Shown here: piece by piece, positions 30,336 through 38,717 of the stretch
Layout: each line of letters opens with the position of its first letter
Numbering within the stretch: the first letter of the stretch is position 1
Notes under the pieces: model-generated
What the model was told of the DNA's origin: nothing
Database searches by the model: none
The model's input: only the letters and a program-made list of their open reading frames with translations
Program-made: the position numbers and the translations under genes
Virus record (IMG/VR): IMGVR_UViG_3300038428_000825
Span: 1 to 64,000 of that record
Source of the DNA: a virus
Strand: one strand, 5' to 3'
Length of the DNA stretch: 64,000 bases

Positions 30336-32789
30336 ATGCTGAGCGAGCGCCGTTGGCTCAAGATCCACGACTTCTTGACGTTTCGTCCGAGCGCGGTTCT
30401 TGAGAACAAGAGATTCCTGTTCGAGTGCAAAGACTCGAAGTCCGAGACAGGCCACAGCCTGCTCGTTCGCGTGGACGCGACTCACGCCGGGATCGTTACG
30501 GGCAATCGCAAGTTCTACCGTCCCGATTGCATGCAGGACGCGGTTCAGACCTGGGTTCCTAAAGGGGTCGCCGCACTTCCCGTCCTTCGGGGGCATGACA
30601 AAGAAGGCGATGTTCTGGGCCGGATTCGTGAGGCCAAGTATATCGACGACTCCTGGAAATACGCCAGGGACTTTCCGGTTCTGAAGGAATCAGTCTTCTA
30701 CAACCGCGATTCGAAGTCCGGCAACAAGTTCAACCTGTTCAAGACGGTGGACTGGATCCAGGACAACCTGGCCCGAGTGAAGGGCTACCAGGGCGTTGGT
30801 CATATCGAACTGGGTCTGAACCTGACCAACCCTGATGCGATTCAAAAGATACTCCGCGACGAGTATCTGTGCGTTTCGGCCGGCGCGATTACCGACTCGG
30901 CCACTTGTTCCATCTGCCACACCGACTGGGCGTCTGAAGACAAGTGCGAACACCGCCCCGGTGAGATTGTCGATGGACGCATGGCCTTCCTGATCTCGGG
31001 AAGGTTCAAGTACAAGGAGCTCAGCTTCGTCAACTTCGGAGCCGATCCGTTTGCTCAGGTGAAGTCCTATGAGTTGAAGGATTCCCTCGAGAAGATGTTC
31101 TTCCTTGGTCTGCCTCTCGATGACCAGCAATTTGCTATCGACAGGGGCCTCAAACTGACCGACAGCCTGTACGAGTCGGACATCGTGATTGAATACGAGG
31201 AACCAAAGATGACGATTGACGTGGCCGCCGTTGGGAAGACTCTCAAGAGCCCTGATCTGACGGCAGAAACAGCATTCGATCTTCAGGATCAGCTCACGGC
31301 CTGGACACCGGAAACGGACGACGACAAGACCTCCCGGCGCAGCCTGCAGTCGACTCTCACAGCCAAGATCCGCAAGAACGGTTGGAAGCGGAAAGAAACT
31401 GCCGATCCGGCCGCGATCGAAGATGCCGGCATGAGCGCCGATCTTGCAGCGGTTCCCGCAGTGGCCGAAGATGCCAACGCCGCGGCTGCCATTACGACAG
31501 CGGTTGCTGAGGCAACCGAGTGCGTGGACGGGGTCTGCGATTGGACAGAGTTCACCCTGACCGATGAGGACCAGGCGTTCTTCGCCGACGAACAGAAGGT
31601 TTACGACGAGCTTTGCGTCGAGCTGGATGCCGCCGGCACCAGCGGCGAGTTGAAGGACGAACAGATCAAGGACGCCAAGCTGGATGCGGAAGCCCGCAAG
31701 AAGCTGAGTGGCAAGTCCTTCTGTGGTCCGAATCGCACCTTCCCCGTGGAAGACTGCGCGCATCACACCGCAGCCCTTCGGCTGCTCGGCCGGGCCAAGA
31801 TCAGCGACGGCGCCAAGGAGAAGATACGGGCCTGCGTGGAGAGAAAGGGCAAGACCTTGAAGTGCGGGATTACGAAGACCGAGGACGCACAGAACAAGTG
31901 CTTCAATTGCGGTTCTAAAAAGAACCTCGGCTTTACTTCCGATGGCGAGTACGTCTGCGAAGAATGCTCCGACAACCTCAGGGATAAGCTTCGGGGACCG
32001 ATCAGTGATGAGCTGAAGACTCTGGCTGCCGACCTGAAGCTGTTCGATGCCGAGGAGGCCGACAAGGACACCCGGGCCGCAGAGGTCAAGGAGATTCTTG
32101 GCCACTACGAGTGTCTGGACAAGCATCACAAGTCAGCGGCTTCCGACAAGCACGGACTGCAGTACAAGATGGAGGATCTTCACAGCGCCCTGGGCGAGCG
32201 GTGGAATAAAGACCGTTATGTCGAGTGGGCCAAGAAGTACCTCACTGAGAACATCAAGGATTCGTTGCTCATCACCAAGGACGAGCTGGCCGAGAAGGAC
32301 GACGCCGTTCTGGGCCTGACCGATGAGCTGGCGACGATCAGAACCAGTGTCGCCACCAAGGACCGCCTGCTCGCCGCCGTCCTCCTGGATTCGAAGACGA
32401 GCCTGGCAACGACGCTGGTCATGCACAACTGCCTGCGGAAGAAGGACGGCTATGTCGGCCTCGATCCGAAGCAGATTCAGGACAAGATCGCCGAGTTTGC
32501 CAGGCGCCATATCCAGAGTCTGAAAGACGCTGTGACCGATCTTTTCACCGAGCTGCAGTGGAACACCGCGGCCGAACCGGGGAAAGCTGGCACCGACCAG
32601 GGAACCACGGTAAACGACAACGCTCACGTAGATGAGGCTGATGGAACGGACCCCAGTCCGGCTCTGATCCCTGCGCTCACGGTGCAAGACGCCCAGAAGC
32701 TCGATCGCATGCTCACCTACATTCATGACGAAACGGACCGCCAGCGGTACATCGCCGACGTTCGTTACGGACGTGTGAAGCTCAGCTAA
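30336..32789 (+). CDS. prohead protease fused to scaffold-like region
   Basis: 817 residues. Residues 1-270 look like a phage prohead serine protease: LPVLRGHDKEGDVLGRI (candidate His at 87) and YLCVSAGAITDS (candidate Ser at 181), followed by a metal-site-like CSICHTDW...CEH and YKELSFVNFGADPFA. From about 280 the chain is Glu/Asp/Lys-rich and helical as in scaffolds. Inserted are a SFCGPNRTFPVEDCAHHTAA motif near 457-476, seen in other phage head proteins, and a zinc ribbon CFNCGSKKN...CEEC near 520-545. It lies between portal and capsid genes, the usual place for a protease and scaffold. Confidence 0.8.
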   Translation: MLSERRWLKIHDFLTFRPSAVLENKRFLFECKDSKSETGHSLLVRVDATHAGIVTGNRKFYRPDCMQDAVQTWVPKGVAALPVLRGHDKEGDVLGRIREAKYIDDSWKYARDFPVLKESVFYNRDSKSGNKFNLFKTVDWIQDNLARVKGYQGVGHIELGLNLTNPDAIQKILRDEYLCVSAGAITDSATCSICHTDWASEDKCEHRPGEIVDGRMAFLISGRFKYKELSFVNFGADPFAQVKSYELKDSLEKMFFLGLPLDDQQFAIDRGLKLTDSLYESDIVIEYEEPKMTIDVAAVGKTLKSPDLTAETAFDLQDQLTAWTPETDDDKTSRRSLQSTLTAKIRKNGWKRKETADPAAIEDAGMSADLAAVPAVAEDANAAAAITTAVAEATECVDGVCDWTEFTLTDEDQAFFADEQKVYDELCVELDAAGTSGELKDEQIKDAKLDAEARKKLSGKSFCGPNRTFPVEDCAHHTAALRLLGRAKISDGAKEKIRACVERKGKTLKCGITKTEDAQNKCFNCGSKKNLGFTSDGEYVCEECSDNLRDKLRGPISDELKTLAADLKLFDAEEADKDTRAAEVKEILGHYECLDKHHKSAASDKHGLQYKMEDLHSALGERWNKDRYVEWAKKYLTENIKDSLLITKDELAEKDDAVLGLTDELATIRTSVATKDRLLAAVLLDSKTSLATTLVMHNCLRKKDGYVGLDPKQIQDKIAEFARRHIQSLKDAVTDLFTELQWNTAAEPGKAGTDQGTTVNDNAHVDEADGTDPSPALIPALTVQDAQKLDRMLTYIHDETDRQRYIADVRYGRVKLS

Positions 32790-32821
32790 GCAACCAGTAA
32801 GTAGGTTGCAGGAGAAATCTC

Positions 32822-34618
32822 ATGCCAGTTGATCTCAACAACCAGTACACCGGCAAACTGTTCGGGCAAGACCGTATCGGCCAGACGACCCCGGATCTGG
32901 AGCTCTCTGAGCCCCTGAAGCCCTGGCTGCCTGTTCCGTACCCGGCACCCTACCTGCCCGGTCTGCGTCAGGACCAAGGCCATCCGAAGTTGGCTTCTGT
33001 CGTGCTCAGCTCGCAGCATCTGATTGGGCAGGACAAGAGCGGTGCGCTCGTTCCGTCCGGCCTGCAGTGCGGCAAGACGCCTGCCGGCTCGAACGTGTGG
33101 TGCATCATCCAGTACGGCGCGGGCTCGATCGATCAGTTCACCGTCGATCCTCGCACCGGCAATGCCGTCACTCCTGGCGATCATGTGGTTTTGGCGGCTC
33201 CCGCCGATGCCGCGCCAGGCAACGTGACCCTGACCAACGGCACCGTGGTTGCGGTGAGCTGGACCGACATCAACTGGGCCTGGAACTGCACTCTGTTCCC
33301 GAGCGTGACGACCGGCACGACAGTGTCCGGCTCGGCCACCAATGTCCCCCTGGTTCCGGCGCTCACTCACTCCGCTGCTGCGACCGCGTCGACCCTGGTT
33401 TACACGATCGCTGCGGCCGGTGACACCTTTGCAGGTCAGCTGGCATTCCAAGTAGGCGCGGCCGGCCAACAGGTGACGGTTGAGTTCAACGGAACGCTGG
33501 CAGCGGCTGCAACAGCTGTCGCGGCCGCGGTTACCGCTCAGGCACCTGCTGCTGCTGTGACTGCTGCGAATGCGGCCCTCACCGCGGCGAACACCGCCCT
33601 GGCCACGGCCAACACCGCCGTGACGACTGCCAACACCGCCCTCACCGCCGCGAATGTGGTTGTGACCACGGCCGGCATCAACGTGACACCCACGGATCTC
33701 GCCAACCAGTCGGCGGCCCTGGCGGCCTACAACACTGCTCTGGCCAACCTGGCGACTGCCCAGACGACTCAAGTCGCGGCACAGGCTGCTTACACCGCAA
33801 CATTCAACCTGAACGCCGTGACAGCCGTGGCTACCACAACCACCCTGACCATTACGGGTGTGGTTGATGGGGCACTCGCAGCCGGCACCAACAGCCTCGT
33901 CTTCACCAGCGACATCGACGACGTGGGCCATGTGGGCACAGCAGTTCCGTACTCGTACGGCACGGCTCGCCCGATCGGCGTCTGCACCCGGAACGTCTTC
34001 CAGTACATCGGCGGCGTGAGCATCATCGACAAGTCGCTCGCCGGCGGCGTCCTGTACCGTCTCGAAGGCCTGAATCCCATCGGCTTCCAGGTCATGAACT
34101 ACATGCACGAGATGGGCACGGCCATCCAGACTCAGTACGTTCTGAAGGTGCCGTGGATTGGCGCCACACCGAACACACTGCAGCAGGATGCAACGGCCGA
34201 CGGCATTCAGGGCTACGTGCAGGGTTACGGCCGCACCTTCGCTCACTTCACGGGCCTTCCCACCACCGGTGCCGGCGTGACCTTCTCGCCCTTCCAAGGT
34301 GACCAAGGCAACTACACGGTGTTCAACCCGGCGGTCAACTCTCCTGTGGATCTGGTCGGGCGCGTCATCGGCGTCGTGAACATGATCAACAAGATCGGGT
34401 TCTCGAACCGCATCAAGACCCTGTGGGATCCGTCTCGCATGGTTGGTCCGATGACCGATCCGAACCCGGCGGCCATCATGATGGGTGGTTCGGCCACCGC
34501 GGGCCTGCCTTACGACCTGAACCTGACGACCGACGGCATCTACAAGGCTTCGCAGATGCAGAAGACTCAGGCCCGGGCAGAGTACGGCACCTACGTCCTG
34601 GTTCGCGTGCTCCTGTAA
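32822..34618 (+). CDS. structural protein with Ala/Thr/Asn heptad repeat insertion
   Basis: 598 residues, ATG 32822 behind GCAGGAG. N-terminal 200 and C-terminal 210 residues look folded (e.g. VFQYIGGVSIIDKSLAGGVL, DPSRMVGPMTDPNPAAIMMG). Between them, about 220-350, is a low-complexity Ala/Thr/Asn region with consecutive 7-residue units of the type TANTALT. In the head cluster right before the capsid gene; probably a decoration or minor capsid protein with an exposed repeat arm. Family unknown. Confidence 0.7.
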   Translation: MPVDLNNQYTGKLFGQDRIGQTTPDLELSEPLKPWLPVPYPAPYLPGLRQDQGHPKLASVVLSSQHLIGQDKSGALVPSGLQCGKTPAGSNVWCIIQYGAGSIDQFTVDPRTGNAVTPGDHVVLAAPADAAPGNVTLTNGTVVAVSWTDINWAWNCTLFPSVTTGTTVSGSATNVPLVPALTHSAAATASTLVYTIAAAGDTFAGQLAFQVGAAGQQVTVEFNGTLAAAATAVAAAVTAQAPAAAVTAANAALTAANTALATANTAVTTANTALTAANVVVTTAGINVTPTDLANQSAALAAYNTALANLATAQTTQVAAQAAYTATFNLNAVTAVATTTTLTITGVVDGALAAGTNSLVFTSDIDDVGHVGTAVPYSYGTARPIGVCTRNVFQYIGGVSIIDKSLAGGVLYRLEGLNPIGFQVMNYMHEMGTAIQTQYVLKVPWIGATPNTLQQDATADGIQGYVQGYGRTFAHFTGLPTTGAGVTFSPFQGDQGNYTVFNPAVNSPVDLVGRVIGVVNMINKIGFSNRIKTLWDPSRMVGPMTDPNPAAIMMGGSATAGLPYDLNLTTDGIYKASQMQKTQARAEYGTYVLVRVLL

Positions 34619-34632
34619 TCCAGACGCATATA

Positions 34633-34654
34633 CCTAACTAACAGTTGGTTTAGG
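34633..34654. repeat. CTAACNGTTAG palindrome family member
   Basis: CCTAACTAAC-A-GTTGGTTTAGG, between the structural gene and the small zinc-finger gene. Confidence 0.5.
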
Positions 34655-34659
34655 ACTCC

Positions 34660-34860
34660 ATGCCGCAGATCGTGATTACCCAGGGTCAAGCGTATGTCAA
34701 GGGTGACGGTCTGCGGTGCATGGCCAAACGCTCCGATGGCACAGGCCGAGTCTGCGACAAGCTTGTGGTCAAGAAGAACCCCGCGGGTGAGATCGCCGGG
34801 GCATTCCAATGCCCCGATCGCCGGTGTCGCCAGCTTATCCAAGTCGAGACCAGACGCTAA
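34660..34860 (+). CDS. Com-like small zinc-finger protein
   Basis: 66 residues. Four Cys in two pairs: LRCMAKRSDGTGRVC and FQCPDRRCRQLIQVE, with a KLVVKK strand between, which resembles the layout of phage Mu Com-type zinc ribbons (CxxC...KCPRC). The first pair is more widely spaced than in Com. Located between two capsid genes. RNA or DNA binding is inferred only. Confidence 0.65.
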   Translation: MPQIVITQGQAYVKGDGLRCMAKRSDGTGRVCDKLVVKKNPAGEIAGAFQCPDRRCRQLIQVETRR

Positions 34861-34938
34861 CTGCGGTCTCTGACTCACCACCTTTACAATCCGCCGGCCC
34901 ACGTTGGACCAAACCGCCCTGAGGAGGGTATTTTCCAA

Positions 34939-36264
34939 ATGTCAAAGACCAAGGTCACTCCCGAACAATTCAAGGCAGAACTTGAACTGCAGGATCGGTT
35001 TGCGACAATCTTCCGCACGAACGGGTGGGACCCGGTCGCCGATAAGAATGTCGACATCAACGATGCCCTGGACATCCAGAACGCTGCCTTCATGATTCCG
35101 AAGGCGATGACGACCATCGTGCAGGAAGGGATCGAGCCGATGTTGATCGGCACCCACCTGCTTCAGAAGATCCAATACAAGCCCGGCATGATGACCGTAT
35201 TCCCGGCCGTCGAGCCTCTGCGTGCAGAGGAAACCGGTGACGGCATGGATCTGCCGATCTACAACATCAACATTGGTGGTGCGCAGTCCTTCGGCGTGAC
35301 CGTCAAGCGTCACGGCCTTCGCCTGAAGATCGCCAAGCGGTTCGTCGAGGAATCGGCCTATCCCTGGATCAACTTCTGGCTGCGTCTGGCCGGCAATGCT
35401 CTCGCGCGTCACAAGGAAGAGTACATCTTCGACTTCATCACGAAGCTCGGCACGCTGGTCTTCGACAACGACCCGAACTCCCGTCTGTCCAGTTCCACCT
35501 TGCAGCCGATCAAGGGCGTCACGACCGGCCGTAACTACAAGGGCGTGCTGAACGGCTCCATGACAGTGGACGACGTGTTCGATATGTACGCGGCTGTGCT
35601 GCTCAACGGCTTCGTGCCCGACACGCTCCTGGTCCACCCGATGGCGTGGCTGATGTGGGTCAAGGATCCTGTCCTCCGTGAGTTTGCCATCCAGGCAGGC
35701 GGCGGCAGCTTCTTCGCCAACTTCACCGGCAACCCTGCGGTGCTTGGCAACAAGTTCTACAACAACGGCGGACTCGGCATCGGCCAAGGTCAGACCGGGC
35801 AGTACACCAACGGTCAGCTCACCGGCGGCGAAGTGTCGAAGGCGACTTCTGGCAACTATCAGAACATGACGTCGGCCCCGATCCTGCCGAACTACCTCGG
35901 CATTCCATTCCGTATCCTGGTCAGCCCGTTCGTGAACTTCGATCCCGAGCAGCGCACGACCGACATCATGATGTTCAACAGCCGCAACCTCGGCGCCCTG
36001 ATCGTGGCTGAAGAGCCTCATGTCAAGAGCTGGGAAGACGGCCAGTACAACATCCAGAACATGTCGATCGAAGAGACCTACGGCTTCGGCATCCTCAACG
36101 AGGGTCAGGCCATCGCGGTCGCCCGCAACGTGAAGATCCGCCCGAACGAGTTCGTGATGCCCGCCCGCACCGTGTACAACCTGTCGGATTCGGACAGCAC
36201 CTACACCGATCTGGGCACGGCGCCGATCTTCGATCCGGCCAACCCGCTCAACGTCAACGCCTAA
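34939..36264 (+). CDS. major capsid protein (HK97-like)
   Basis: 441 residues, ATG 34939 with GAGGAGG upstream. The order of parts fits an HK97 capsid: helical N-arm, long E-loop-like strand pair (VFPAVEPLRAEETGDGMDLP), spine helix (YPWINFWLRLAGNALARHKE), A-domain (DVFDMYAAVLLNGFVPDTLLVHPMAW split over 560-620 nt), and late beta strands (IPFRILVSPFVNFDPEQR). It follows protease and portal genes and is the only head gene of this size and composition. No obvious delta-domain besides the N-arm. Confidence 0.8.
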   Translation: MSKTKVTPEQFKAELELQDRFATIFRTNGWDPVADKNVDINDALDIQNAAFMIPKAMTTIVQEGIEPMLIGTHLLQKIQYKPGMMTVFPAVEPLRAEETGDGMDLPIYNINIGGAQSFGVTVKRHGLRLKIAKRFVEESAYPWINFWLRLAGNALARHKEEYIFDFITKLGTLVFDNDPNSRLSSSTLQPIKGVTTGRNYKGVLNGSMTVDDVFDMYAAVLLNGFVPDTLLVHPMAWLMWVKDPVLREFAIQAGGGSFFANFTGNPAVLGNKFYNNGGLGIGQGQTGQYTNGQLTGGEVSKATSGNYQNMTSAPILPNYLGIPFRILVSPFVNFDPEQRTTDIMMFNSRNLGALIVAEEPHVKSWEDGQYNIQNMSIEETYGFGILNEGQAIAVARNVKIRPNEFVMPARTVYNLSDSDSTYTDLGTAPIFDPANPLNVNA

Positions 36265-36277
36265 CCAACAGTCGGTT
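36261..36277. repeat. CTAACNGTTAG palindrome family member, diverged
   Basis: CTAACCAAC-A-GTCGGTTCT, overlapping the capsid stop codon. Confidence 0.4.
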
Positions 36278-36287
36278 CTGTGCAACC

Positions 36288-36311
36288 GGGCGGCGGGCAA
36301 CCGCCGCCCTT
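36288..36311 (+). terminator. terminator after the capsid gene
   Basis: GGGCGGCGG/CCGCCGCCC with a GCAA tetraloop and TT, 24 nt after the capsid stop. GC-rich 9-bp perfect stem; U-tract short. Confidence 0.7.
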
Positions 36312-36411
36312 CGTGTAGTGACTTGCAACCGTTTCTCAGCGAGGCCCTATGTACACGAAATTCAATCGGCCTAGACACAAACACCCACCCTATGTAACCA
36401 AGGAGGATTTC

Positions 36412-36639
36412 ATGGCAGCAATCGACGATCTTAACACGGCGGTCGCGGCGCTTCAGGCCGAGGATGTGCTGGTGCTGGCCGGACTTGCCAGTCTTCAAGC
36501 ACAGGTCACCACGCTCAACACGACCATTGCCAACTCGCCGAACGTGGACCCCACGATTGAGACCGCCGCGCAGGCGGTGCAGGCCGAGGTGGTCAAGTTC
36601 CAGGCCGCGCTTGCACCCGCCGTTCCCGCGGCCAGCTAA
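36412..36639 (+). CDS. small helical protein
   Basis: 75 residues from ATG 36412, chosen because AAGGAGG lies just before it; the in-frame ATG at 36349 lacks a site. Heptad-like helix at 5-40 (DDLNTAVAALQAEDVLVLAG, SLQAQVTTLNTTI) and a short helix near the end. Similar small coiled-coil proteins occur next to capsid genes in many phages. Function unknown. Confidence 0.7.
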   Translation: MAAIDDLNTAVAALQAEDVLVLAGLASLQAQVTTLNTTIANSPNVDPTIETAAQAVQAEVVKFQAALAPAVPAAS

Positions 36640-36650
36640 CCAAATCATGT

Positions 36651-36679
36651 CCAGGCGGAGGCCTTTAACTTCCGCCTGG
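36651..36679 (+). terminator. hairpin before a class A promoter
   Basis: CCAGGCGGA/TCCGCCTGG, 9-bp perfect stem with an 11-nt loop, 12 nt after the stop at 36639. Confidence 0.65.
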
Positions 36680-36693
36680 CCAACCCTGAGTCT

Positions 36694-36721
36694 TTGGTAG
36701 ATCTCCGCCTTTACAGACACT
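36694..36721 (+). promoter_or_regulatory. class A promoter-like element
   Basis: TTGGTA, 16-nt spacer, GACACT. Follows a terminator hairpin and leaves a short leader with GTGGAG before the ATG at 36738. Confidence 0.55.
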
Positions 36722-36737
36722 CGGAAGTGGAGATCCT

Positions 36738-37358
36738 ATGTCCAGTCTGATCGTGATGCCCGGCAGCGAAGAGTTCAAGAAAACGCTGGCCTCGATAGCA
36801 AAGGCGCCGAGCCGCCAGAAGCTTGTACAACCTGTCGACTTCGTAGGTCACACCTTGATGCTGAACACAGCCCTGGTCAAGACCTTTCAGTGTGGCGGCT
36901 TCGTCCTGGGCCCGAACAGGCCGATCGGTATTGTGGACGAACAGTCTCAGCAGATTCCGATCCGCAAGGCATTGGAAGAGAAGAAGCTGATTGACGTCAC
37001 CGGCAAGGACATGGCCACCAAAGGGTTCAAGGGAACCGGCGGCCAGACCTCGGCAATTACCGAAGAAGACACCGGCAAGAAGGTATTCGTCGGCCGCGAT
37101 CGCCGCGGCAATCTCTACATCGCAACTCCCAGATCCAAGACCGAAGCCAAACGATTCGAGCGCGAGATCCGGACGACTGGCACGCTCAAGAGCGTTGACT
37201 TCGAGACCGAGACCACAGGTCTCTGCGCCATTACCGAAGAGGTAGTGGAATCCAGCGAACAGCCTGTCAAGAAGCCCGCGAAGAAGTCTGCGAAGAAGGC
37301 CAAGAAGAATGTCCGCACCCGTCGTACTTCAGGCAACGCCGTCCGATCAAGAAACTGA
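36738..37358 (+). CDS. hypothetical protein with histone-like basic tail
   Basis: 206 residues. Residues 1-165 look folded, with an SSLIVMPGSEEFKKTLASIA opening. The last 35 residues are Lys/Arg/Ala-rich (KKPAKKSAKKAKKNVRTRR), as in nucleoid or DNA-binding tails. The 3' end overlaps the next gene by 50 nt in another register. Location after the capsid suggests a virion protein that touches DNA or a neck component. No recognised family. Confidence 0.7.
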   Translation: MSSLIVMPGSEEFKKTLASIAKAPSRQKLVQPVDFVGHTLMLNTALVKTFQCGGFVLGPNRPIGIVDEQSQQIPIRKALEEKKLIDVTGKDMATKGFKGTGGQTSAITEEDTGKKVFVGRDRRGNLYIATPRSKTEAKRFEREIRTTGTLKSVDFETETTGLCAITEEVVESSEQPVKKPAKKSAKKAKKNVRTRRTSGNAVRSRN

Positions 37359-38013
37359 TGTGGTTCTTGGCCAGGCGATCATCGTCGCTTTCGACCAGGC
37401 GCTCGACACCTCGACGCTGAACGATAGCACGTTCTCGTTGACGTTCCCCGCTCCAACTCAAGTTCTCACATCGGGCCAGCTCGTTGCTGGCGAGGCCGCT
37501 CCTTCAACATTCAATGTTGAAGGAGCCTGGTCGTTCGCAGATGACTCAACAGGTCGCACGATTGCGACCTTCACACCCACCAGACACTTCCAGGAGAACT
37601 CGCTCTACACGGCGATGCTGCTGGGCGCTGATGCGTCCCTTTCGACCGAAGACGTGATGAACCCCGCCGGCGAATCAATGAATGTCAGCTACCAGTGGAC
37701 ATTCACCACCGGCATTTTGAACCTGCTGACACCTCCACCTGTTTCTCCTCTTCTGGATGCATTTCCAGCCCTTCAGCTCGATCAGATCAAGGTCATTCCA
37801 AGACGGCGGATTGGCCAGGATTTGAGTCAGTCGTTCGACATTCTGTTTCCAGATGACATCGATCCGACCTCATTTTCGGTCGAGGACCTTTACATGAGCA
37901 TCGAGCCTCTCCTCGGGGATCCTACTGTTTCTGTGCCGCAAGCTCTGCAGTATGCAGCCGTCATCACCGGTAACAAAATCCAGATCACGGTCACAGGTTG
38001 GCCGTCAAGTTAG
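37309..38013 (+). CDS. Ig-like domain protein
   Basis: 234 residues. The first 140 residues match the Big_5 Ig-like outline: ATPSDQETDVVLGQAIIVAF, DQALDTSTLNDSTFSLTF, then NVEGAWSF and RTIATFTPTRHFQENSLY, ending SYQWTFTT. The rest is a second beta-rich half (FDILFPDDIDPTSFSVEDLY). Such domains decorate phage capsids or tails and bind sugars or cell surfaces. Start overlaps the previous gene; a purine-rich AAGAAGG lies upstream. Confidence 0.75.
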   Translation: MSAPVVLQATPSDQETDVVLGQAIIVAFDQALDTSTLNDSTFSLTFPAPTQVLTSGQLVAGEAAPSTFNVEGAWSFADDSTGRTIATFTPTRHFQENSLYTAMLLGADASLSTEDVMNPAGESMNVSYQWTFTTGILNLLTPPPVSPLLDAFPALQLDQIKVIPRRRIGQDLSQSFDILFPDDIDPTSFSVEDLYMSIEPLLGDPTVSVPQALQYAAVITGNKIQITVTGWPSS

Positions 38014-38021
38014 GAAATGAC

Positions 38022-38474
38022 ATGTCACAACTTACACCGCACTTCGCAGACACTGAACCCGGACTGACTGTCCTGGCAGGCGCTGACTCGCACGTCATCG
38101 AGAACGTCACCTTCCTCTGCGAGAAGGTTCTCGAGCCCATCCACGACAAGTTCGGAGTTGTCCGCGTTCATGACAGCTACCGTGATCCTGGCCACAACGC
38201 CCAGGTCGGTGGCAAGACAGCTTCCTTTCACCTTTGCATCGGCGGGCACGCAGCGGTCGATGTCGATGCGCCCGCAGTCTCCATGCAAGTTCTGTTCGAC
38301 TGGCTGCGTCTCGAAAGCAAGCTTCCCTTCGACAAGGTCATCTTCGAGAAGAACAAGGCTGAAGTTCCAGCCTGCGTTCACATTCAGATCGACCGCCTCA
38401 ATCCACCCAGACGCCAGGCATTCATCGGCCACACCGGCGCCGCAACCGTGTACACCCCAGTGGAAGTCAAGTAG
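38022..38474 (+). CDS. M15-type peptidase, candidate endolysin
   Basis: 150 residues from ATG 38022 (AGGA 7 nt upstream); a TTG at 37998 is also in frame. M15 layout: VHDSYRDPGHNAQVGG, SFHLCIGGHAAVDVD with H70/H76 and D80, and VHIQID with H120, the usual zinc ligands and surrounding strands. The opening SQLTPHFADTE is typical of phage M15 endolysins. It would cut peptide bridges in the cell wall. A small membrane protein follows at once, as expected of a lysis cassette. Confidence 0.8.
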   Translation: MSQLTPHFADTEPGLTVLAGADSHVIENVTFLCEKVLEPIHDKFGVVRVHDSYRDPGHNAQVGGKTASFHLCIGGHAAVDVDAPAVSMQVLFDWLRLESKLPFDKVIFEKNKAEVPACVHIQIDRLNPPRRQAFIGHTGAATVYTPVEVK

Positions 38475-38483
38475 GAGACCTTC

Positions 38484-38717
38484 ATGGCATACAGGATCGA
38501 TCTGACAACCCGGAACGCTTCCATTGCGATCGTTCTCGGGTTGGACGTTCTCTTCTTCGCCGCCGCGATCGGGGCTTCCGTTCAGCCTGCATTTGCAGAC
38601 TTGAGCACGAAGCTCTGGGGCCTGTTTGCAGGCACCAATGGCGCGCTGATGCTCGCTCTGAACGCGAGCGGCGGCAACACCCCAACACCCCCAACACCAG
38701 CAGTGGCAGGCGCGTAA
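38484..38717 (+). CDS. two-helix membrane protein, candidate holin
   Basis: 77 residues, 9 nt after the peptidase gene. Hydrophobic segments at about 13-30 (SIAIVLGLDVLFFAAAIG) and 45-61 (LWGLFAGTNGALMLAL), then a Pro/Gly/Thr tail. Size, two segments and position beside an M15 endolysin fit a class II holin. The stop overlaps the next start (TAATG). Confidence 0.65.
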   Translation: MAYRIDLTTRNASIAIVLGLDVLFFAAAIGASVQPAFADLSTKLWGLFAGTNGALMLALNASGGNTPTPPTPAVAGA

